The notes under the pieces: generated by a model
What the model saw: only the letters and a program-made list of their open reading frames with translations
The model's database searches: none
What the model was told of the DNA's origin: nothing
From: Cohnella pontilimi
GTDB taxonomy: Bacteria; Bacillota; Bacilli; Paenibacillales; Paenibacillaceae
DNA: 64,000 bases
Reading direction: 5' to 3'
NCBI RefSeq assembly: GCF_005049045.1
Contig: NZ_SUPK01000009.1
Location: 62,001 to 126,000, forward strand
Shown here: positions 18,401 to 26,246 of the stretch, in pieces
Position numbering within the stretch: the stretch's first letter is position 1
Layout of the letters: the number at the start of each line of letters is the position of its first letter
Translations under genes and position numbers: made by a program

Positions 18401-19350
18401 TCGGTGATGAATTCAGGGAACGTCTCTTGCCCGAAGTCCTCTTCCACCGTGATCTTGATCCGATACTTTCCAAGCCTCGAAGCCGCCGGTTTATACTGCG
18501 TTAAAGGGCCGCTTATCGTGTCGATCCATTCGGAGTAGGTTTCGTCGCCGTTGACATCATAGTAAACCTCGATACGCTCCGTGGTGATCGTGTCGTAATC
18601 CGTACTGACCGCATCATCGACGAATGTGACAGCATCCTCACGGCTGATTTGACTGGAGTACGGATAAAAAACGACAGCCGGATTCTCGTCTCTCAGGACG
18701 GTGAATGGCAGCACATAAACTTCCGATTTGCGGCCAAGCGCATTCGTCACGGTGAGTGTCACCTGATATTCGCCAGGTTTTTTATAGAGGAACTCTTTAT
18801 GCTGCGTCCCGTCCATCTTCATTCGACGATCGCTGTCGCTTCCTTCGATTGCAGACCAAGACCATTGCCAGCCGGTAATCGGGTATGCCGCTTGAACATA
18901 AGGGTCAATCGCTTGTGCGGAAGTATCGTCGATGGACATTTTCCGATTTTCTTTAAACAGCCCGCCATAGAACTTAAATTGAGCTCGCGGCATGGTGTCG
19001 TGGACATTGATCCATCTCTGGGTCGTACACCCTGGATCATAGTCAGGCGGTACCTTCGGATCGTCAGGAGGGTTTGGTACCCACCTAATCGCTATGTAAT
19101 GGAGTCCGTCTGCATCGTCACCGAAAACATACTCTCCTGAGAAGAAAGCGACATCGTTTACTTCCATTCCATCTACCCAAACTCTTCTCTCTTTCACCTT
19201 GCTTGCGTCTGTGTCGTCGGATGCGGGGTAGGCCAATATGTCAAAGGCATCGTTCGGAAGAGTTGGCTTACACGCTAAAGGAGGAGGCAAGAATGGTTGG
19301 GGAGGAGGCCAGGGCGGCTGTGGCGGAATGTCATCCACCTCTTTGATCAC
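15412..19350 (-). CDS. Large PKD-domain surface protein (no signal peptide of its own)
   Basis: 1312 residues. The N-terminus has a Pro-rich stretch (PPQPPWPPPQP), then PKD-like beta domains (for example GEYQVTLTVTNALGRKSE near residue 195), a middle region rich in Tyr, Gly, Ser and Cys with repeated GYxGTL-like motifs (about 420-600), and more Ig/PKD-like domains to the end. It starts at GTG 19350, overlapping the stop of the 449-aa gene by four bases (GTGA). There is no secretion signal, yet the composition is clearly extracellular. Either it forms one reading unit with the upstream gene or its export differs. Similar large proteins are seen in Paenibacillus, function unknown. Confidence 0.75.
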   Translation of the reverse strand: MIKEVDDIPPQPPWPPPQPFLPPPLACKPTLPNDAFDILAYPASDDTDASKVKERRVWVDGMEVNDVAFFSGEYVFGDDADGLHYIAIRWVPNPPDDPKVPPDYDPGCTTQRWINVHDTMPRAQFKFYGGLFKENRKMSIDDTSAQAIDPYVQAAYPITGWQWSWSAIEGSDSDRRMKMDGTQHKEFLYKKPGEYQVTLTVTNALGRKSEVYVLPFTVLRDENPAVVFYPYSSQISREDAVTFVDDAVSTDYDTITTERIEVYYDVNGDETYSEWIDTISGPLTQYKPAASRLGKYRIKITVEEDFGQETFPEFITEADKRRTTKQFEFIVDNYIPYNDIYTDIPAVRPQIDAYFMADKNLAQSKIDYLKSSTVTINNGLRREGADPQVNVWDMHTYTYSQPGSTTYNTGQSYPPAKYYWCSSGGYCGTLDRQSVTDNGTNVDFGYDATKPMSDSHGATSSCSSSGFVAAGSSPETAKCPSSVYYSSGGYSGTLSQSSYDYSSQGVYDSKGNYLGFNWVRYYTYSGTVTKTWTETYHVYDWRWVPNYYGYYTGTLYKDIRQPFTNPFTRTTSQKYIIYISDNIINELPDFNRVKGISDAKIILVGSPPITGQSSPADFIENKGQPIEELTQSVIDTISSQFAATAAQTVLVNETFNLLTEETDPELDPIVLQQMQYVHDEHFYDNPTGHASFALTAFDPTKYTAESLKTSFAFPGEYRIFRRVKDQPSTDPKFAKYSYYSNDAETIVRVHRKPIAEAELDWTYDVNCSCYRTTWVDKSYDLDHNVSDPVNKGIVERKIRYQFSGEWYYRIPDELAPGSYRLEYTVKDIEGVWSDPFVMTFTLSPAPPPQLKGNLKAEDGAFTLAGGVPAGENLVAHKLWTRYPSSVNLELLMSVSGNYIRKVVPYYTGTKSGSDIEWSDVNTGIPATTPDGSYIYRIQANAANGTKANLDFPVKVLTPIQLTPEIRTSYGVSDTATVGQPMTVAATTTEYAHQVTVIAFKGQPFQKSLTLSGTVTSTAGTGSKEWSVSFTPQKPIADGVYTFEWTARTPNGNVEIKTMSVKIVNNTAPTGDFTVFTYDGKDASMPIFEGDTAHIRSLNLADAERDSLVVRYEVFDPSGTKRLDDSATVAYPYAATGPDMALPTGTVAVGTWTVKQTISDGKAPAVTRTRTFMVRALGIQGVVKHTEAWEANRLRYNEKHPDAQRPADWFWAGEAFVLEATVTESGTSWTKPVSVVAAATPQLRKALSAVPASPLWKGVLGSGDAGGPLNELPEGAYSFVFTVTYSNGVVKTSTVTIRLRDNIDDYVQVHRVQ

Positions 19351-20696
19351 CGGGATTTGTCCTTTGTGAATGTTTTATTTAGTGTCGTCGTACCGGCGTC
19401 GAATACTCTTTCAACATTCGTCGTTCCATAGTGAGCCTCAGCTTTCAGTTGAACGTTAACGGAATCGCCGGCTTTGAAGTCACTGTTTTTGAAGCTCAGG
19501 GTTTCAAAGTAATTTCCTATTTGTCTACCCTTATCGTAGGTGACTTTCCCACTCTGATCAGTCGTGACTGTATCCGTTCGTGGATCCTGACCGCTTATTG
19601 TGTAGGTTATGGTGAATTTCCAGTAAGCGACGTCGTTTCGGGTGTAATATTCTAATTTTCTAAAAGGATCTTTATACATGACATCTTCATCTGCGGGATC
19701 GACTTTACGGTCATCGTTGATGATAGATTGAAAATCAAATGTCCATTGCCATGTATTCGGCAGTTTGGAGAGATCCATTTCCATGGGCTCTCTTGATTTG
19801 ATTGTCGTACTTTTTAGGCCTGGGTTCTTTTTGCCCTCCAACTTTGTTAACGGAAAAGATTGGTACCAAATGTCACCGTCAGATTGTTGGTGAAACATCC
19901 GTCCTTGTCCGTCAGCCCATACGGATGGTGCTTGTTCAACGTACATATAATCGAAGAGGTGGCGAGTAGTTTTGGAAAGAATAGAATCTTTGGGCTTTCC
20001 ACCTGTTGCTTCGATTATCCCCCCCTCGAAATTGTCGTTATGGACCCACGAATCGAATTGGTTAATGACGCGAGGGCCTGCCCTATAGATGTTATCTGGA
20101 TTTTGGTACTGTTTTCCGAAATCCGGGGAGAAGCTTGCTGGCCGTTGTCGGTTACCTAATGTCAGATTGCTTTCCCATGGTCGGTAAACCCACTTTTTCT
20201 GATCGGCTTCTAATCCACTATTGGCATCATCCCAGAAATAAGGGTTTGAGTATTTGGAGCCACCTAGATCGTATCCATAATAGCGGTATTCTCCTCTAGT
20301 GCCATTACTATTTCTGTAGTACGGATGCGGCGGCGCAATCGTTGTATCGGTGTTTTTCCTTGGTTTCCTATCTAATGTCTGCCATGTCGTCTTGAAATCG
20401 CTTGCTCTCAAGTTGAGATCATATTCTGTTCCATATACTACAACCTGTTGATCGTCCCACAGCTTCTGATTAAACCCCTTAACAAGAATGCGCTTTTTCA
20501 GTGGATCATCGGGATCTGTGAATTGGATACAGGTTGAATACCCTGGAGGTGGTGAAGTATAGGCGTATTTTTCTTTACATGTTGTTAGCGACATTCCTGC
20601 GGCCGTAACTTGCTCCATTGGAAGCAGTGTCGTAGTAAGAATAATGAGCATGAGATACGTAATTAACTTTTGTTTGTCCTTTCGTACCAGCCTCAT
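19347..20696 (-). CDS. Exported protein of unknown function, partner of the PKD protein
   Basis: 449 residues with an N-terminal signal peptide (basic MRLVRKDKQK, hydrophobic 12-25, cleavage near TAAG at about 33). The mature part is Asn/Asp/Tyr/Trp-rich with no motif I recognise; its C-terminal third (about 330-440) looks like a beta-sandwich (YWKFTITYTISGQDPRT, then DSVNVQLKAEAHYG). It is the second gene of the SLH operon, 60 bases after the SLH gene, with GGAG at good spacing, and is joined to the 1312-aa gene by a GTGA overlap. It could supply the signal peptide of an originally single long protein. Confidence 0.75.
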   Translation of the reverse strand: MRLVRKDKQKLITYLMLIILTTTLLPMEQVTAAGMSLTTCKEKYAYTSPPPGYSTCIQFTDPDDPLKKRILVKGFNQKLWDDQQVVVYGTEYDLNLRASDFKTTWQTLDRKPRKNTDTTIAPPHPYYRNSNGTRGEYRYYGYDLGGSKYSNPYFWDDANSGLEADQKKWVYRPWESNLTLGNRQRPASFSPDFGKQYQNPDNIYRAGPRVINQFDSWVHNDNFEGGIIEATGGKPKDSILSKTTRHLFDYMYVEQAPSVWADGQGRMFHQQSDGDIWYQSFPLTKLEGKKNPGLKSTTIKSREPMEMDLSKLPNTWQWTFDFQSIINDDRKVDPADEDVMYKDPFRKLEYYTRNDVAYWKFTITYTISGQDPRTDTVTTDQSGKVTYDKGRQIGNYFETLSFKNSDFKAGDSVNVQLKAEAHYGTTNVERVFDAGTTTLNKTFTKDKSR

Positions 20697-20756
20697 TACT
20701 TAACTCCTTTCTTATGTGGTAACAAGAAGGGCTTTTCAGCGCCTTTCTCAGCCTCT

Positions 20757-22010
20757 TTATTTATCTCCATATGCCCCTACCGAAATTTGGAGGTACTTTC
20801 TACCGTTACTGACTATGAGAATGTCCCTTCCCTCAAAAGTCTTTTCGATATTCACGGAATTTCCATTGCGATCCGATGCCACTGCAGTATCGATTAGTTT
20901 TTTTACAGGCTCGGGATTCTTATAAACAAGTGATAAGAACTCATAAATCGGCTTGGATGCTCTTTCAGCACGGCCAGCAACGGTTTCAAGAGCAATGTTG
21001 TAGTTTCTACTAACAAAGGAAATGCTCATATCTCCGTAATTATTGGAGTCGCTGAAATCCATGTAAAATTCTTTATACAATTCTTTTTCTTTTTGAGTGT
21101 CATTTTCGTAGTAACCAAGTACTCCTAGGTGAGCGTCTGTGGAACCTTCGTAGGTAGACTGAGATGACAAAAGTGAATCATAGACTTTTTTCATTTCTTG
21201 ATTTGCAAAAATAATTACCATAGTATCGAACCCGGGATCATTAACAACTGCATATGGCACACCATTCAAATTGATGTTCACCTTATTTCTTTTCGAACTG
21301 TCCGCCAATAGGGATGTGATCTGAACGGCCTCGGCCCGTGTGATTGCCGCCTTAGGATTAAAAAACCCTTTATTTCCGTTCATGATTCCGCGGGCTGCTA
21401 CTTTACCGATAGACCGGAGGTAGTAATTTTCTTCAACTCGATTCATGTCTTTGAACAATTGCGCCGCAGCGATTTCGGCGTATTCATCGGTAACGTTTCC
21501 ATGGAAATATGAATCAAGGGTGTAGATCATTGCTGCGGCTCGTTCACGGGTTAGCAATTCATTGTAGCGGCCTGCATATTCATTGTTTCGAATTACACCC
21601 ATGATTTTGGCGTTTTCAACATAAGAAGCGTACCACGGCTTTCCCGGCTTAAACGAAACTCTAGCGTCCATCACCACTGTTTTAAACCAATCAGGAACCA
21701 GAGCGAGCTGCTTCTCCGCCCAGTACATATTGCCTGATTCGTCCTTCTCCGCCATGGACGTATACATCATCACAATAAATTGAGCGACCGTCACCGAATC
21801 GTTTGGCCCGAAGGTGCCGTCTGGAAAACCGGCTACGATGCCTTTTGCCGCGGCTTCTTCAATGACCGCTTTTGCCCAGTGACCTTCGATATCCTTGAAT
21901 TTCATAGCCGTTACCGGCTCGGGGCCGGCTGCGGAAACCCCAGCTTGTCCCGCCAACAGTGCTATCATCGCGATTACAATTAATACCGTTCCATGCCACT
22001 TTCTCATCAT
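20757..22010 (-). CDS. Exported SLH-domain protein, operon leader gene
   Basis: 417 residues with a signal peptide (about 1-27, VSAAG). Three S-layer-homology repeats follow: FKDIEGHWAKAVIEEAAAKG near residue 37 with GFPDGTFGPNDSVT, a degenerate one near 105-165, and FKDMNRVEENYYLRSI near 175 with NPKAAITRAEA. SLH repeats bind pyruvylated secondary cell-wall polymer, so the protein should be wall-attached. The C-terminal 180 residues form an unrecognised mixed domain. It is first in an operon with the 449-aa and 1312-aa genes, suggesting a surface-anchored complex. A strong sigma-A promoter and a terminator-like leader precede it. Confidence 0.88.
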   Translation of the reverse strand: MMRKWHGTVLIVIAMIALLAGQAGVSAAGPEPVTAMKFKDIEGHWAKAVIEEAAAKGIVAGFPDGTFGPNDSVTVAQFIVMMYTSMAEKDESGNMYWAEKQLALVPDWFKTVVMDARVSFKPGKPWYASYVENAKIMGVIRNNEYAGRYNELLTRERAAAMIYTLDSYFHGNVTDEYAEIAAAQLFKDMNRVEENYYLRSIGKVAARGIMNGNKGFFNPKAAITRAEAVQITSLLADSSKRNKVNINLNGVPYAVVNDPGFDTMVIIFANQEMKKVYDSLLSSQSTYEGSTDAHLGVLGYYENDTQKEKELYKEFYMDFSDSNNYGDMSISFVSRNYNIALETVAGRAERASKPIYEFLSLVYKNPEPVKKLIDTAVASDRNGNSVNIEKTFEGRDILIVSNGRKYLQISVGAYGDK

Positions 22011-22041
22011 TTACGCCACCTTTCAGCTTGTTTTTTCTCCA

Positions 22042-22098
22042 TAAAAAAAACAAAAAGAAAGCACTTCCGTCATCCATTTCTGAACCCGCGGGTGCTTC
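22042..22098 (-). promoter_or_regulatory. Terminator-like leader (possible attenuator) of the SLH operon
   Basis: On the minus strand, GGAAGCAC pairs with GTGCTTTC (8 bp, one G-U) around a 27-base loop, then a long T-rich tract (13 T in 14 bases). It sits after the promoter and before the SLH ribosome site. The loop carries CCCGCGGG, able to pair with itself, and GGATGA, complementary to TCATCC near the transcript start. Confidence 0.5.
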
Positions 22099-22131
22099 CT
22101 CGCTCTTTCCGATATTCGGTTGGATGATCCC

Positions 22132-22161
22132 ATTATAAGAAGAACTTCCAAAATTCGTCAA
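22132..22161 (-). promoter_or_regulatory. Sigma-A promoter of the SLH operon
   Basis: TTGACG, an 18-base spacer and TATAAT on the minus strand. It is the best vegetative promoter in the window and would start transcription about 115 bases before the SLH gene. Confidence 0.75.
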
Positions 22162-22192
22162 CCATTGATTTCCTGTGACAAGCGACAAGCGG

Positions 22193-22432
22193 TTAAACCG
22201 GCTGCTCATACGCCAATTGATGGCCTTCCTCAAAACCTATGAGGAAGCCTTCATCGAAACCGTTCCGATACGCTTCCTCAAAAGCTTGCGCGTCATCCTG
22301 ACTGGATACTGCTTTTAACCTTAAACGCTGTCGACTCCGACTCTTTCCGCTTGTTGCACGTACGACTCCTCGTTTGGTCTCCTTTTTCCGATGTGATGCG
22401 CCGCGGGAAGCTTTACCCGTCTTCCGTTTCAC
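22193..22432 (-). CDS. Small basic protein with a G-E-G repeat motif, end of the glycosyltransferase operon
   Basis: 79 residues from GTG 22432, chosen because GGAGGTG lies at good spacing; a GTG at 22474 would give 93 residues with a poor site. The first half is Lys/Arg-rich. The second half is acidic and aromatic and carries YRNGFDEGFLIGFEEG, a pattern also found at the N-termini of the other proteins of this operon (GYQEGFEEGRRLG). No known domain was recognised. It lies 53 bases after the last glycosyltransferase, so it is likely part of the same message. It could be an adaptor that tethers the enzymes to their substrate, which is inference only. Confidence 0.55.
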   Translation of the reverse strand: MKRKTGKASRGASHRKKETKRGVVRATSGKSRSRQRLRLKAVSSQDDAQAFEEAYRNGFDEGFLIGFEEGHQLAYEQPV

Positions 22433-22485
22433 TCCCCAACACCTCCCACTCGCCGCCCCGAGCTTCGGGAGCACCGGTCAACCTA

Positions 22486-23727
22486 TCACAGCATCTGCCG
22501 AAGCACCGGAGGTGCGATAATCGGCAGCCCGCTTTCCCTCGACATGAGTCTTTCCGTACTTATCTCTCTCACCGGCTTCAGATGCAGATTCCATGCCTCC
22601 ATCGCAGACCGGTTGACGATCCGCCGTACTTTGCCGCCCTCGACGTGATAATGGTTTCCGTCCGGAAGCCTTACTACGCCCAGCAAGCGGCTGCCAGACT
22701 CCGTCAGCCCCCGGAACTCAAGTTCTGGCTTTTCATACTCCACCGGCTTTCCAAGCGGCCAACGCCTCAAATCCACTTGCGATACTCGAACAGCCGGGAC
22801 CGAAACCGTCCCCCTTACCGGATGGCGCTCACCGTTTTCGATCCAATAAACGGTAGGCCCTAGGGCTCTCACGAGAATCCGTTCCGGATAAAAAACAGCC
22901 GTATGTGCAGTGGTCCTCTGCGGAGTAATAGAATGTATGCCAGCACTTTCCATCCACTCCAACATTGAATTCCATTTCTCCAAAAGCCGCTCATTGGGCT
23001 CTCGTACGCCGCCGAATCCGTTGTAATGAACGAACGTATCTCCCGCCGTCATCAGATGTCTGCCCAGCAGGCGCACCCGAAGGAAGTAATCCTCATCCTC
23101 GCAGCTGCCGTTCTCAAAGCCTTCATCGAAAAACCCTATCTGCTCGAATAATTCACGGCGGAAAAGCAGGCAGCATCCCGGCAACCGGTCCGTTTTTCGC
23201 CATCGTTTCGAATTTTGCCGGTTGTTTCTATGCTCGATTTCCTGCATTTCCTTCGCTGTCCGATCGGTCACCGGTCCCACCATGCCGATCTGCGGATTGC
23301 TGTTCAGACAACGCAGCATGTTGTCGAGCCATTTGTGCGTGACCATCGTATCTTCGTGCAGCAGAGCGATCGTAGTCCCCTTGGCCATCGTCAATCCGAC
23401 GTTTACCGCTCCCGCATACCCCCGGTTCTTATCCAATTTTCTGCTTCTGACCGCGCCCGCCAAGCTCTTCAAATAAGATGAAGTCCCGTCGTTCGACCCG
23501 TTATCGACCACTATAATTTCATGAGACGAGGCCGTATGTTCAAAAATGTTGTCGAGGCATTTTTTAAGCACCTGCAGGCGGTTGAAGGTGGGGATGATGA
23601 TGCTGGTTCCTTCGAAATGGATGCCGTACCCTCGCTGCCCAACCGCCAATCCCAAGCGTCGGCCCTCCTCAAAACCTTCCTGATAGCCCGTTCGCGCTGC
23701 TTTTTGTTCCCTACGGACGGGTGCCAC
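22486..23727 (-). CDS. Family 2 glycosyltransferase with C-terminal extension
   Basis: Cytosolic GT-A enzyme that should transfer a sugar from a nucleotide sugar. 413 residues from GTG 23727 (AAAGGGG upstream); ATG 23778 would overlap the previous gene. A 30-residue N-terminal segment holds GYQEGFEEGRRLG. The GT2 core follows: SIIIPTFNRLQVLKKCL, VVDNGSNDGTSSYL, then LLHEDTMVT with HED where DxD is usual, and CEDEDYFLRVRLLG as the acceptor-side acidic motif. The last about 130 residues (VYWIENGERHPVRG onward) look like a small beta domain. It belongs to the operon downstream of the giant repeat gene. Acceptor unknown; that protein is the obvious candidate. Confidence 0.82.
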   Translation of the reverse strand: MAPVRREQKAARTGYQEGFEEGRRLGLAVGQRGYGIHFEGTSIIIPTFNRLQVLKKCLDNIFEHTASSHEIIVVDNGSNDGTSSYLKSLAGAVRSRKLDKNRGYAGAVNVGLTMAKGTTIALLHEDTMVTHKWLDNMLRCLNSNPQIGMVGPVTDRTAKEMQEIEHRNNRQNSKRWRKTDRLPGCCLLFRRELFEQIGFFDEGFENGSCEDEDYFLRVRLLGRHLMTAGDTFVHYNGFGGVREPNERLLEKWNSMLEWMESAGIHSITPQRTTAHTAVFYPERILVRALGPTVYWIENGERHPVRGTVSVPAVRVSQVDLRRWPLGKPVEYEKPELEFRGLTESGSRLLGVVRLPDGNHYHVEGGKVRRIVNRSAMEAWNLHLKPVREISTERLMSRESGLPIIAPPVLRQML

Positions 23728-23749
23728 GGCAATACCCCTTTCCGAGTGC

Positions 23750-24352
23750 TCAGCCTTCGTGATAGAGGAGAACGTCATGACAAACGACCAGTTTGTATCC
23801 TGCCTTCCTCGCCTGCAGACCATAATCATCGCCATGACCGATCCGGTCCATCACTTCCCGCCGGAACGCCAAGCAGAAACTCTCGACATGCTTAACCTCT
23901 TTCCACCTGGTGGAATCGGAAACATTCACAACGGCCGCGATTCTTTGAAATTCATCCAAGTCTTGAAAAGGATAGTCGACATGTTGGGAACCGCCGGCAC
24001 GGTTGCTGACGGGGCCGACGATGCCGATGTCCGGTTGGCTGTAGAGTGCCGTGACAAGATTGCGGAGCCAGTTGGGCGTGACGACCGTATCGTGTTTCAT
24101 CAGCAAAAAGGTATCTCCGTCAGCCATGCGAAAGCCTATGTCGCAGGCGGCGCAAAATCGTTCCGGGTGCGGCAGGGAGAGAAACGGGATCTTTTGCCGG
24201 ATGCACCATTCGGACGTGCCGTCTGACGATGCGTTGTCCACCACAATGAGCTGGTACGGAACGTCTGATGTGTGGGTTCGTATCGACTCCACGCATCTTT
24301 GCAGAAAATCCAGCCGGTTATAAGTCGGAACGATGATGGATACCAGGTTCAT
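23750..24352 (-). CDS. Short family 2 glycosyltransferase
   Basis: 200 residues, little more than a GT-A core: SIIVPTYNRLDFLQRCV, VVDNASSDGTSEW, LLMKHDTVVTPNW (KHD at the DxD position), then SFCLAFRREVMDRIG and a truncated C-terminus ending VCHDVLLYHEG. It is closely similar in layout to the next gene, suggesting duplication. The ATG at 24352 overlaps the stop of the upstream gene (ATGA), so translation is coupled. The usual ED acceptor motif is replaced by GDDYGLQARKAG. Probably acts with its neighbours on one glycan. Confidence 0.8.
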   Translation of the reverse strand: MNLVSIIVPTYNRLDFLQRCVESIRTHTSDVPYQLIVVDNASSDGTSEWCIRQKIPFLSLPHPERFCAACDIGFRMADGDTFLLMKHDTVVTPNWLRNLVTALYSQPDIGIVGPVSNRAGGSQHVDYPFQDLDEFQRIAAVVNVSDSTRWKEVKHVESFCLAFRREVMDRIGHGDDYGLQARKAGYKLVVCHDVLLYHEG

Positions 24353-25311
24353 CTCACCCATTCCTCGATCACCTGACGGTTTCGATATCGGTCCGGGTAC
24401 AAAAGTCGAATTCCTGCAGCCGACAACGCATGCCGCCAAGCTTCCGCATAGTCCAAGACAGTTTTGATGAATGCCGCGCTATCTTTGTGCCGTTTGCGGA
24501 CGGGAACGCGGCCTCCGACGCCCACCTTCAACCCGCTCAGAATGGCGGCAGCATGAGCCTTGGGCGGACACATTAATGCGGCAATCCCAAGCGAATCGAG
24601 CGCCCGGCGGGACAGTGCGAACGGGAGCATATTCATCGTATTGGCCTTTAAATCTGTCCGCCTCAAGGAAGTATTCAGGAATTCCGCCATCCGGTAATCG
24701 TAAGGCCGCTGATCAAACCGTCCGAGTTCGGCAGACACGTTATTCAGCGCAGCGTCCAAACCGGAGTCCGCTGCCCACAAAAACCTCCCGAGTTTCGCCG
24801 CTTTTACGGGACGTTCGGCATCGACGAACAGAACGGTATCGGTACCTGTCAATTTTGCGCCCAGTGCCCGTCCGCCGTCCGGGTCCTGCATTTCCGGCGA
24901 GTAAACAATCAGAACGTCGGGTTGCGCCCGTACTTTCTCGAAAAAAGCTGGTGTGGCGTCATGCATCACAACCACCATTTGATGAAGCGGCAGTCCGCGC
25001 AACTGTCTTAATACGTGACATAGTGTGGAAGTCTGGCGGGGGGCGTGCAGAACGGCCGCCGCCGTGCCTCGAAGGGGCAATGGGAGCAACTTGAACGCGA
25101 TGCGGGCACCTTGACGGAAACCGGCGGCATAACGGTTTCCTTGCCGTACCAGATTCAACCATACCGGGTTTCGGCCGAACAGTTTTCGAGCTCTGCGTGA
25201 CCACTTTTCCTGAACCTTACGTCTTGCAGTGCTTGAACTGATCTGGCCTGCATGGCGTTTGCGCCAAGATTTCCCGTCCAAGTAGCCCAGCGAATAACAA
25301 GAGATTTTCAT
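24349..25311 (-). CDS. Degenerate glycosyltransferase-like protein with basic N-terminus
   Basis: 320 residues. The first 60 are strongly basic and hold GNRYAAGFRQGARIAF, again the G-x-x-x-G pattern of this operon. The rest resembles the neighbouring GT2 gene: VLRQLRGLPLHQMVVVMHDA, LFVDAERPV (DAE in place of DxD), ALNNVSAELG and LPFALSRRALDSLG. The nucleotide-binding N-terminal PxxN and the VDN motif are weak or missing, so catalytic activity is doubtful. The gene lies 8 bases after the upstream GT2 gene. It may be a regulatory or scaffold subunit, or an enzyme of unusual type. Confidence 0.65.
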   Translation of the reverse strand: MKISCYSLGYLDGKSWRKRHAGQISSSTARRKVQEKWSRRARKLFGRNPVWLNLVRQGNRYAAGFRQGARIAFKLLPLPLRGTAAAVLHAPRQTSTLCHVLRQLRGLPLHQMVVVMHDATPAFFEKVRAQPDVLIVYSPEMQDPDGGRALGAKLTGTDTVLFVDAERPVKAAKLGRFLWAADSGLDAALNNVSAELGRFDQRPYDYRMAEFLNTSLRRTDLKANTMNMLPFALSRRALDSLGIAALMCPPKAHAAAILSGLKVGVGGRVPVRKRHKDSAAFIKTVLDYAEAWRHALSAAGIRLLYPDRYRNRQVIEEWVR

Positions 25312-25319
25312 CCGTCATC

Positions 25320-26108
25320 TCACCACCCTTGGCGGTAGTTGATGTTCTTCCTATTCACGCGGGGCCCGCGATTTTCCAGCCACCAATGGATCGCTTCCAG
25401 GTGATCGCCGACAATCAAAGAAGAGAGGGACTGGGTTCGCTCTCGTCTTATTCTCGGTGCGTTGAGCCTGCCCACATCCACATGTCCGCTGAGCCGAACG
25501 ATCAGCCCGCTTCCGATGGCTTTCGCTTGAGCCAGCGGCGGAACGGCCAGAGATGAAGCGCCGATCACATCCAATGCTTTACGGCTCAAGGCGTGCGGTA
25601 TCGCCGTCAAGGACGCTCCCCGCAAATCCTGCCGGCCCAAAAAAACGTTGAATGCATGCTTGGCAAGAACGACACGGTGTACTTTGCTTCGTTTGACGGG
25701 TCCCGAGTAATCGTTTAACGCCACATCGGCTCCGCTGCTCACATCCGCCACGAAGCGATGGAGTTGTTTTGCCGGAATCACCATATCCGCATCGATAAAA
25801 AGCAGAATGTCCCCTCTCGCTTCCAGCGCGCCGATCGCTCTACCGACATCGTGGCCAAGCGGCTTGTCGAAGAAGATGACCCGGGCACCGCTCCTTCGGG
25901 CAATTCGGAGAGAACCGTCCGTGGAACCGTTCACCACCGCGATGACCTCGGTATCCGGATCTACGCGGGAAGCTTCTTGCAGCACCCTCTTCAGCGTTCG
26001 CCTCTCATTCATCACCGGGATGATGACGGAAACCCGGGGCTTCCGTGAAGAGTGACTTTGCCCGGACGCCTCCGAGCGTGCACCGTCAGCCAATGTTGTT
26101 TTCGCCAT
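25320..26108 (-). CDS. Family 2 glycosyltransferase, first gene of the operon
   Basis: 262 residues from ATG 26108 (AAAGGGTGAAG upstream; ATG 26150 is less likely). After a 25-residue Ser-rich leader comes a clean GT-A fold: [32 protein letters not shown], and [11 protein letters not shown] with a canonical DxD (DAD) that binds metal and nucleotide sugar. The middle part (VALNDYSGP, then [14 protein letters not shown]) is shared with the next gene, showing common origin. It is separated from the giant gene by a terminator and probably has its own promoter. Confidence 0.85.
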   Translation of the reverse strand: MAKTTLADGARSEASGQSHSSRKPRVSVIIPVMNERRTLKRVLQEASRVDPDTEVIAVVNGSTDGSLRIARRSGARVIFFDKPLGHDVGRAIGALEARGDILLFIDADMVIPAKQLHRFVADVSSGADVALNDYSGPVKRSKVHRVVLAKHAFNVFLGRQDLRGASLTAIPHALSRKALDVIGASSLAVPPLAQAKAIGSGLIVRLSGHVDVGRLNAPRIRRERTQSLSSLIVGDHLEAIHWWLENRGPRVNRKNINYRQGW

Positions 26109-26147
26109 TGCTTCACCCTTTTCAGATACGGGCAACGGTATACAAGA

Positions 26148-26156
26148 CATTTTATG
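26148..26156 (-). promoter_or_regulatory. Candidate sigma-K -10 of the glycosyltransferase operon
   Basis: CATAAAATG matches CATANNNTA except for the last base, 40 bases before the first GT2 start. No AC is seen 16 bases upstream, so support is weak by itself; it gains weight from the same element before the giant gene. Confidence 0.35.
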
Positions 26157-26202
26157 AGATATTTATCCCTCGGCAACGGCACATGTACGGCTTTCCAGGC
26201 GC

Positions 26203-26228
26203 AAAAAAGCCGACCCAAAAGGCCGGCT
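26203..26228 (-). terminator. Intrinsic terminator of the giant repeat gene
   Basis: GCCGGCC, TTTT loop, GGTCGGC and six T on the minus strand, 20 bases past the stop codon. Confidence 0.85.
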
Positions 26229-26246
26229 CAATGGAAAGGGTAAGAC

